Assembly (NCBI GenBank): GCA_017940005.1
Contig: JAGAZO010000008.1
Location: forward strand, 124,001 to 188,000
Direction of reading: 5' to 3'
DNA length: 64,000 bases
From: Treponema sp.
GTDB lineage: Bacteria; Spirochaetota; Spirochaetia; Treponematales; Treponemataceae
The position numbers were made by a program, and so were the translations under genes. Every line of letters begins with the position of its first letter. The first letter of the stretch is position 1. Of the stretch, positions 59,401-64,000 are shown one piece after another. A model generated the notes under the pieces. It did no database searches. It worked only from the letters and a program-made list of their open reading frames with translations, and was not told the DNA's origin.

Positions 59401-61238
59401 GTTGCGTTTGACACTGAAAAGCCGCCGTGTGTGTAGCGTGCGCCCGCTGCAAGCGAGACGAATCCCGTGCGGCTGGAAGCGGCATCTGCAAATTTGTTGC
59501 GCACGCCGAGTGCCCAGCGCGATGAAAGCGAGATGTCCGCAGAAAATCCTGGAAAAAAATCGTACGAAAATCCTGCTGCCGCTGCAATTGCGCCATCATC
59601 AATGGATGATGAATCTTCATACCAGGTGATGTAAATCTTGTCTGTGTCGGAAACAGTCATTGAAAGCGTAACGCAGCCAGTCTCCTCGTCGTATGCCGCG
59701 CCTCCGTCTATGATGCCGTTCTTATACACAGTAACAGAGCCTGCGCTCACATCTGTGCCAATGTCAAAACGCGTTACTGGCGTGTAAGTGCGCAACACAA
59801 GCTGCATGTCTGTCGCTTCTTCGTAGACGAGGTAAAATCCTGGCGCTCTGTCAGCAAGCGGGTAGCGTGAGGCAGGCGAGCGCATGTCGTTGCTTGTAGC
59901 ATCGCTGTACATGTCAACGAATGTATGCGCTGTCAAAAAAAAATCTTCCGCGACAAAATCTATGTCGCTTCCTGCAATTGCCGCGCTGTATGAAGGCGCC
60001 GCCTGTTCCGTGTGTGAAAATATGACAGCCGCATCTGTTGCAGTGGTGATGCCGCAGTCGTAGCGGTACGCGCATGCAAACGGCGAAAATCCATCGGGCG
60101 ACTGAATGACAAGCGCATCATCAGAATTATTAATTTTTGTGAAAAGCCCGTAGTGGTCTTGACTGTACGGCGCGTATGCGTAGTGTTCCAAATCATTTTT
60201 ATCTTCATTAAAATATTTTTGAATAAAATATTTTTGAATGCGCGCAAGAAAAAATGTAGCAAAGTTGTCGTCCAGCGGTGCCGTATCATCATATTTTCCA
60301 AGTTCTGCTGCAATGTCGCTTCGCGTACGCGATGAAAACGTGACGAGCACGCGCGGGAGCTTTCCGTTTTTCATGCCGCTTTGCGCGTCTTGCGAAATGA
60401 CAATCATCGAGCGCGCGGGCAGCAACAGATACTGCGAGCTTGCAAGCTGTTTGTATGTTCGCCCGTTTTCATCAAAGTATGCGCCGTCCTCGCTTTCAAC
60501 GTAAATGTGTGAAACAGCGGAAACGTCGGCAGAAGAGGGGAGTGCGAAGAGCTGACCGCGCTGCCATGCGGCAGGAGAAATTAAAATTGTGGACACGCTG
60601 TTTTTGCCGTAGAACGTTGCATTGTGCTCGGTGAGCATGTCGTAGCGCACAGCTGCATCAAAACGCCACTTGCCATCTGCCAAATGCAGCGACATGCCAG
60701 GCGCTTGATTTTTGCCGCCACCTATGTTCCTGTCAAATTCTGACACAGCATAGAACGACGGAAATATGATTCCGCGATTTGCAATGAGCGCTTCTTTTAC
60801 AATGCCGCTTCCACGATAGCCTGCCGCAATCGTATTTTTTGCAAAACCGTCTGCGAAGTCTGCGCTAAAAAACCATGATTTATTAATTGTGAATAAAAGC
60901 GACAAGTCAACTTTTTGCTTGAACACTGGTATGCCGAATGAGAGCGCAAACGGATTGCCAAACCCGAACGATGTTGCTGTCGTTTGCACAATGCCTGCCT
61001 CCCAGTAGCCGCTTGCAAAAAATTCTGCGTTGCTGTTTCCAAGCTCAAAATCAAAGACAGATTCTTTTGCCGTGTCCGTGCGTTTTTCACGTTCTGTTTC
61101 GTCTGTTACGATTGCACCTGCACCGCTTGCAGTTGCATTTGTTTTTGCATATGCGTGATTTCCATGTGTCATAAAAAAAGAAGCGAGCAGCGCAAACACA
61201 AGCAGCTTTGTCTTTTTAAGAAGCCGCGCTTTGTGCAC
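56433..61238 (-). CDS. Alternative start: exported outer-membrane candidate alone
   Basis: The same frame read from the GTG at 61238 gives a protein of 1601 residues beginning with a typical signal peptide: basic n-region HKARLLKKTK, hydrophobic core, cleavage after HAYA. No Shine-Dalgarno precedes this GTG. Motifs of the passenger include VDIAPYKTLNMYFKYSG and GWQTVTVALTDYDRSRL, which recall carbohydrate- or ligand-binding beta-sandwich modules of large surface proteins. The C-terminal 300 residues alternate hydrophobic and polar as barrel strands do. Family not recognised. Confidence 0.5.
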   Translation of the reverse strand: MHKARLLKKTKLLVFALLASFFMTHGNHAYAKTNATASGAGAIVTDETEREKRTDTAKESVFDFELGNSNAEFFASGYWEAGIVQTTATSFGFGNPFALSFGIPVFKQKVDLSLLFTINKSWFFSADFADGFAKNTIAAGYRGSGIVKEALIANRGIIFPSFYAVSEFDRNIGGGKNQAPGMSLHLADGKWRFDAAVRYDMLTEHNATFYGKNSVSTILISPAAWQRGQLFALPSSADVSAVSHIYVESEDGAYFDENGRTYKQLASSQYLLLPARSMIVISQDAQSGMKNGKLPRVLVTFSSRTRSDIAAELGKYDDTAPLDDNFATFFLARIQKYFIQKYFNEDKNDLEHYAYAPYSQDHYGLFTKINNSDDALVIQSPDGFSPFACAYRYDCGITTATDAAVIFSHTEQAAPSYSAAIAGSDIDFVAEDFFLTAHTFVDMYSDATSNDMRSPASRYPLADRAPGFYLVYEEATDMQLVLRTYTPVTRFDIGTDVSAGSVTVYKNGIIDGGAAYDEETGCVTLSMTVSDTDKIYITWYEDSSSIDDGAIAAAAGFSYDFFPGFSADISLSSRWALGVRNKFADAASSRTGFVSLAAGARYTHGGFSVSNATLASVEHKNVTGTYRVLGMDDEKSSTFYLASTSGRRLPSGFVPVINDRPPNDTPLTTLDEARYIPPSSVSGTRENGISGYVIPLECTFSNSGEWTAVSITLSGGSSFSSGTAFSLGLKTASLSADCDVYLQLGVDASSDFDERAEAKNKIPTWKISLANSSSPNTLRDVVSPLYLDGYGAHANGWQTVTVALTDYDRSRLTKYHDARIIVVNTGTAASGTLTIGPYETAVQSVFTRVYSSAMTAAVRQEAAPDVPNASKFNTGTNYASVVTWKNDAASLPAEDDERRITLAKYFDEVDIAPYKTLNMYFKYSGEDEYSGSATTAESAITFVLDSNAPSIDDEVIAAVQFEIEHAKFATFANNVYHLLTINLADKKVFIDDTEVATAQINTAVIPTRLKMTIDTAAAGNAYKKGSFTFDELYLDGSTVHGMFANVTKASYKKDGVVLASKNGFSIVEDVSLAAAAKEHGTVSSSAHSFVLTADASARATIASIAVATDASFSSAEKGALATAGYSVGTTTPLFSVISFSDAYRYDHAAGSTEYADAFSLNFGELHVPLSLSFATHASSSMWSSNQKLEAALASSFGKDTWKAEVRAKSQIAQKIKQRTSFDTIARGWLSSARLAYSNGASEASSRTNTNEIQASALLPFSSFNPKIIFKTDGSYTAAAHIVFADTTSFLSSFPFKIGGNTFAVEWEKKGGGSEIVSAGGSYRSDYEKLFSAWKKRSWYFYAFPFYDLISENLANAVLKDTSPTAQSSDSLYYATRYSVSWKRQLSASLLDFFAPSSAQLALERDIRTSKNESDVYQIKTTLVTTAFNIFGSQSALRAFTWFELDEYVTSITGAIKIPRAHPNHTTFALSLYTQQNFYLNDFDTLKTGIEFTWETDGDWSAQTTAVWKRKGKISPLAYLVAFIWKKYDKARADITRTMSFDAMISSRNKKLHQNYAFANTMEMKLLSYTTISCGATLAYASVTNESMRLSLALSLGAKLEF

Positions 61239-62381
61239 TTTTACGTCGGGATGTTTTTGCGAAAGATGTAAAATCGCTTTTTCAACAGCTTGCTTTTTCT
61301 TTTCGCCAAAGTCAAAAAGTTCTTGCTGGCGCGGCGCGTCGAGCGTTGCAATTTTTTCTGCTCCAACTCCGAGCAATCTGATGCCGCGCCCTGCTTCATA
61401 TTTTTTTTCAAAGAGCGTGCACACGCGCTCATACAGCTCATCTGTAGAAGTGATTTCTGATGCTCTCGTCTCACGGATTGAGACAGTCGTAAAGTAGTCG
61501 TAGCGCAATTTTACAAAAGCTGTTTTGCTTGTAAAGCCCTCTTTGAGCAGGCGGAACATGACAGTGTGGCACAGCTCCATGAGCGCAGTTTCTGCCGTAT
61601 ATGCGTCAGTGATGTCGCATGCAAACGTCGTCTCTGCGCTTATCGAATGCGAGGCAGCTTCTTTTGTGAACGCGTCAACTTCATTTCCGTGCGATACGTT
61701 GTACAGGAATGAACCAGTTGATTCTCCAAAAAGCGTCGTCAAAAGATTTTTGCTTTTTTCGTGAATGTCTTTGACAGTGTACATGCCCGCTGCATTTATG
61801 CGTGAAAGTGTTTTCGGTCCTATGCCCCAGATTTTTTTGAGCGGCAGCGAAAGCATAAATCGCTCTTCATCGCCGTGTGCAACTTCAAAAAATCCGTCGG
61901 GCTTGTTTATCTCTGATGCAAGCTTGGCAATATATTTTGTGCTTGCAAGCCCGCACGACACAGTGAGTCCGATTTTTTCTTGCACGTCGCGCTTGAGCTT
62001 CATCGCTGTTTCTGACGGCTTTCCAAAAAGGCGTTCTGTTCCTGTCAAGTCTATGAATGCTTCGTCAACAGACATCTGCTCCATGTCGGGCGAATAGGTA
62101 CGGAATATGTCCATGATGTGCGCTGAAAGCTCGTGATAGCGTTTCATGCGTCCGTGCATGAATATGCCGTTAGGGCAGAGCCTATACGCTTCTGCAACGC
62201 TCATTGCAGAGTGAACGCCATATGCGCGCGCTTCGTATGAAGCGGTAGACACAACGCTTCGCCGTTCTCCCGGAAGCCCGCCCACGATGACAGGCTTTCC
62301 GCGCAGTTCGGGATTGTCAAGCTGCTCAACTGCGGCAAAAAATGCGTCGATGTCAACATGCAAAAAATAGTTGTCGCTCAT
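56433..62381 (-). CDS. dinB: DNA polymerase IV fused in frame to a very large exported, probable outer-membrane protein
   Basis: One open frame of 1982 codons joins two unrelated proteins. Residues 1-380 are a complete Y-family polymerase: DIDAFFAAVEQLDNPELRG, SVDEAFIDLTG, GLASTKYIAKLASEINKPDG, GIGPKTLSRI and the C-terminal RLLGVGAEKI and QQELFDF. Residues 382-410 are a signal peptide (HKARLLKKTKLLVFALLASF, then HAYA). The remaining 1570 residues are beta-rich with Ser/Thr/Asp repeats and end in a strand with terminal Phe, as in outer-membrane barrels. A GTG at 61238 (residue 382) could start the exported protein separately. The two are probably made separately, but no stop lies between. Confidence 0.75.
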   Translation of the reverse strand: MSDNYFLHVDIDAFFAAVEQLDNPELRGKPVIVGGLPGERRSVVSTASYEARAYGVHSAMSVAEAYRLCPNGIFMHGRMKRYHELSAHIMDIFRTYSPDMEQMSVDEAFIDLTGTERLFGKPSETAMKLKRDVQEKIGLTVSCGLASTKYIAKLASEINKPDGFFEVAHGDEERFMLSLPLKKIWGIGPKTLSRINAAGMYTVKDIHEKSKNLLTTLFGESTGSFLYNVSHGNEVDAFTKEAASHSISAETTFACDITDAYTAETALMELCHTVMFRLLKEGFTSKTAFVKLRYDYFTTVSIRETRASEITSTDELYERVCTLFEKKYEAGRGIRLLGVGAEKIATLDAPRQQELFDFGEKKKQAVEKAILHLSQKHPDVKVHKARLLKKTKLLVFALLASFFMTHGNHAYAKTNATASGAGAIVTDETEREKRTDTAKESVFDFELGNSNAEFFASGYWEAGIVQTTATSFGFGNPFALSFGIPVFKQKVDLSLLFTINKSWFFSADFADGFAKNTIAAGYRGSGIVKEALIANRGIIFPSFYAVSEFDRNIGGGKNQAPGMSLHLADGKWRFDAAVRYDMLTEHNATFYGKNSVSTILISPAAWQRGQLFALPSSADVSAVSHIYVESEDGAYFDENGRTYKQLASSQYLLLPARSMIVISQDAQSGMKNGKLPRVLVTFSSRTRSDIAAELGKYDDTAPLDDNFATFFLARIQKYFIQKYFNEDKNDLEHYAYAPYSQDHYGLFTKINNSDDALVIQSPDGFSPFACAYRYDCGITTATDAAVIFSHTEQAAPSYSAAIAGSDIDFVAEDFFLTAHTFVDMYSDATSNDMRSPASRYPLADRAPGFYLVYEEATDMQLVLRTYTPVTRFDIGTDVSAGSVTVYKNGIIDGGAAYDEETGCVTLSMTVSDTDKIYITWYEDSSSIDDGAIAAAAGFSYDFFPGFSADISLSSRWALGVRNKFADAASSRTGFVSLAAGARYTHGGFSVSNATLASVEHKNVTGTYRVLGMDDEKSSTFYLASTSGRRLPSGFVPVINDRPPNDTPLTTLDEARYIPPSSVSGTRENGISGYVIPLECTFSNSGEWTAVSITLSGGSSFSSGTAFSLGLKTASLSADCDVYLQLGVDASSDFDERAEAKNKIPTWKISLANSSSPNTLRDVVSPLYLDGYGAHANGWQTVTVALTDYDRSRLTKYHDARIIVVNTGTAASGTLTIGPYETAVQSVFTRVYSSAMTAAVRQEAAPDVPNASKFNTGTNYASVVTWKNDAASLPAEDDERRITLAKYFDEVDIAPYKTLNMYFKYSGEDEYSGSATTAESAITFVLDSNAPSIDDEVIAAVQFEIEHAKFATFANNVYHLLTINLADKKVFIDDTEVATAQINTAVIPTRLKMTIDTAAAGNAYKKGSFTFDELYLDGSTVHGMFANVTKASYKKDGVVLASKNGFSIVEDVSLAAAAKEHGTVSSSAHSFVLTADASARATIASIAVATDASFSSAEKGALATAGYSVGTTTPLFSVISFSDAYRYDHAAGSTEYADAFSLNFGELHVPLSLSFATHASSSMWSSNQKLEAALASSFGKDTWKAEVRAKSQIAQKIKQRTSFDTIARGWLSSARLAYSNGASEASSRTNTNEIQASALLPFSSFNPKIIFKTDGSYTAAAHIVFADTTSFLSSFPFKIGGNTFAVEWEKKGGGSEIVSAGGSYRSDYEKLFSAWKKRSWYFYAFPFYDLISENLANAVLKDTSPTAQSSDSLYYATRYSVSWKRQLSASLLDFFAPSSAQLALERDIRTSKNESDVYQIKTTLVTTAFNIFGSQSALRAFTWFELDEYVTSITGAIKIPRAHPNHTTFALSLYTQQNFYLNDFDTLKTGIEFTWETDGDWSAQTTAVWKRKGKISPLAYLVAFIWKKYDKARADITRTMSFDAMISSRNKKLHQNYAFANTMEMKLLSYTTISCGATLAYASVTNESMRLSLALSLGAKLEF

Positions 62382-64000
62382 AGCGCTCCTTCAGCAGTTT
62401 TTGCCAGCGCAGGAATTTCCACCACATGCGTGCGCGTAATCCGCTCTCCTATTTCGCTGCCCGGATAGATTGCCGTTATAGTGACTGTCGAAGAGACAGA
62501 TGCATCTGCCGTGTATGAAAATGTCAGCGTTTCTGGCGGCCACGGCGGCATGATGAATGTATCTGTCTTACGTGTTGTGTCGGAGATGTACTGCGCATCG
62601 GAATAAATGACCGCATTTGCATATGCTCCTGTCAGCGTGACAGTGCACTGTTCTGCTTCTGCGCCAAGCTGTATGGTGAGCGTGCGCAGCATGTCATCAA
62701 AAAAGGAACGGTCTGATACAGTGCAGGTGATTAAGTCATCGTCACGCTGTTGCATGCTCGGAGTGGGCGGAGGTTGTCTATGTTCTGAAGATATGAACAG
62801 CGTTGGAATGTAGCGCACTGCAATGACGAGCAGCAAAATCACTATTACGGTGGCTGCTGTTGATATGACGGCATTGCGTATTCGTATGCCTTTTTGTGTT
62901 AAAGCTAGTTTACGCCATCTCTCGTTTATGCGCGCAATGATTCGCAGCCACTGGAGCAAAAACGGCAAAAAGATAAAAGCAAGGAGTAGATTTTGCTTGA
63001 AAGAACTGTGCGCAATTGCGTTGTATGTTGCAAACGTTCCGTACTTGATTATTTGAATCGCATACGGTAGAAATGGAATTGCCATTATTAAAAAAGAGAG
63101 TGTAAGTGTTCCCACGCGCTTTGCTGGTTGAAATAAATAGATGATTATATATTCAACTGTAAAAAGAAAAAATAGCGATATATCGACTGCGCTGAAAATG
63201 AAAATGTTCAGTACCGACACGAGCGCAAGGATATATCCATAGGCTCGCTTTTCGATTATGCTCTGTCGTTGTACTTGGAAAAGATAGAGTGCAGTAACAA
63301 TAATAAACGCAGTCATTGTTTTCATTATGAATTGTAGCTGCATTTCCATATGAAACAACTTTGAGGCAAGTGCTGCAATAGGCTGGCTTATTTGAAACGA
63401 AACTGCGGAAAGAAGAACGGTAACGGGCAGGATATACCAGAGACGGAGCACTGCCTTTCGAGTTTTTCTATGCTCTTTATGTATAAAAGAGAACTCACAG
63501 AGAATGAACAAGCTTATGAATGATACGATTATACAACACAAGATAACGAATCGCTCTCCAAATAAAAGTAGCCCGTTTTTTGTGTGCAGATAGATGTAGT
63601 GCTTGTCCCATATTTCTGTACCGCGCACCGAGTAGTCAGACAAGAAATTATTAAAAAATGTTTTGTAGGAATCTTCGTTAAAAGTATCGGGTAGTAAAAA
63701 CACTGCACACGGTATGTCGCTGTTCAGAAAAAAAGATGCGCGTATGTCTGATGCAAGAAAGCCAAGTCGAAAAAGAGAGCCAAATGTACCGCCTTGAAAT
63801 GTGTATAGTATATCGCTTTGCTTGCATGCATTTGCAAGGCGTTCGATAAGCCAGCGAGGAGAAACGGCTGTTTCTCCACCGGGGATAATGACAGCATTTT
63901 TGCGAGGAGCAAAATTTATACAGAGGGCAGCGTACGCGTCCTGTGGCTCCAATGTTTTTACAAACGCTTCAGTACCACGTGGGATATATCTGCTGCTTTC
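62378..64000 (-). CDS. Large membrane protein, 5' end beyond the window
   Basis: The frame is open to base 64000, so the TTG at 63952 is not the true start and the gene is cut by the window edge. About 540 residues are visible. The first 150 are soluble (GGETAVSPRWLIERLANACK), then 9-10 membrane helices (FVILCCIIVSFISLFILCEF onward), then after residue 390 a periplasmic or cytoplasmic Thr/Pro-rich beta domain. Stop and dinB start overlap by four bases (ATGA), indicating coupling. I do not recognise the family. Confidence 0.65.
   Translation of the reverse strand, partial: ESSRYIPRGTEAFVKTLEPQDAYAALCINFAPRKNAVIIPGGETAVSPRWLIERLANACKQSDILYTFQGGTFGSLFRLGFLASDIRASFFLNSDIPCAVFLLPDTFNEDSYKTFFNNFLSDYSVRGTEIWDKHYIYLHTKNGLLLFGERFVILCCIIVSFISLFILCEFSFIHKEHRKTRKAVLRLWYILPVTVLLSAVSFQISQPIAALASKLFHMEMQLQFIMKTMTAFIIVTALYLFQVQRQSIIEKRAYGYILALVSVLNIFIFSAVDISLFFLFTVEYIIIYLFQPAKRVGTLTLSFLIMAIPFLPYAIQIIKYGTFATYNAIAHSSFKQNLLLAFIFLPFLLQWLRIIARINERWRKLALTQKGIRIRNAVISTAATVIVILLLVIAVRYIPTLFISSEHRQPPPTPSMQQRDDDLITCTVSDRSFFDDMLRTLTIQLGAEAEQCTVTLTGAYANAVIYSDAQYISDTTRKTDTFIMPPWPPETLTFSYTADASVSSTVTITAIYPGSEIGERITRTHVVEIPALAKTAEGAL

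Noticed and set aside
63952-64000. TTG at 63952 as start of the last membrane protein
   Set aside because: The frame has no stop up to the window edge and the upstream codons look coding, so the gene is truncated by the window.

Overview
The window is a stretch of a spirochaete chromosome, most likely a host-associated Treponema. The evidence is the flagellar set (two FlaB core flagellins, FlaG, FliD, FlgK, FlgL, FliW, CsrA), a TatT-type TPR lipoprotein next to a TRAP transporter, ThpR, Lnt, an NHL-repeat exported protein, and the general gene content. Base composition looks intermediate, near 45-50% GC by eye. There is no rRNA operon, no CRISPR array and no intact insertion sequence. Two tRNA genes are present.

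Layout. 0-4.5 kb: a truncated unknown gene, a LarA-like protein, tRNA-Val with a partial copy of its 3' end, then a CofE-like protein and a GMP synthase that lacks its amidotransferase domain. 4.7-11.7 kb: topoisomerase IV subunit A, coaE, polA, a small PIN-toxin module inserted between polA and thpR, and thpR. 11.7-17 kb: a TRAP transporter operon with a TPR lipoprotein, then aspartate kinase. 17-26.6 kb: housekeeping genes, an HD-GYP phosphodiesterase, the infC-rpmI-rplT-zapB-zapA-yaiI operon and fba. 27-31.5 kb: the flgN-flgK-flgL-fliW-csrA operon. 31.7-40 kb, minus strand: flaB, flaB, flaG, fliD, two further genes (one PilZ), a small conserved gene, tsaE and tsaB. 40-44.5 kb: rdgB, a possible sigma-like factor, a DHH phosphoesterase, a secreted protein and argF. 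44.7-49.4 kb: tRNA-Met, a palindromic element and an anaerobic ribonucleotide reductase cluster with its regulator NrdR. 49.4-64 kb: lnt, a galactokinase-like gene, surE, TPR and NHL proteins, a fused dinB/outer-membrane ORF and a membrane protein running off the right edge.

How the genes work together. FliW and CsrA lie upstream of the flagellin cluster. The leader of the first flaB has a sigma-28-type promoter, a GGA-loop hairpin and a GGA-containing Shine-Dalgarno, which fits FliW-CsrA-flagellin feedback. In the nrd cluster, NrdR and its presumed operators are both present. The class III reductase appears split: the large ORF lacks the glycyl-radical tail, and the next ORF carries that tail fused to a glutaredoxin-like domain under its own promoter with two NrdR boxes.

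The most notable observations are the split NrdD, the regular occurrence of promoters placed for leaderless transcripts, the a-b-a'-b' structured RNA between the flaB genes, the toxin-antitoxin insertion flanked by a 56-bp duplication that carries the polA promoter, the in-frame dinB/outer-membrane fusion, and a set of palindromic intergenic repeats. All functional calls come from reading the sequence and from memory of protein families; no search was run.
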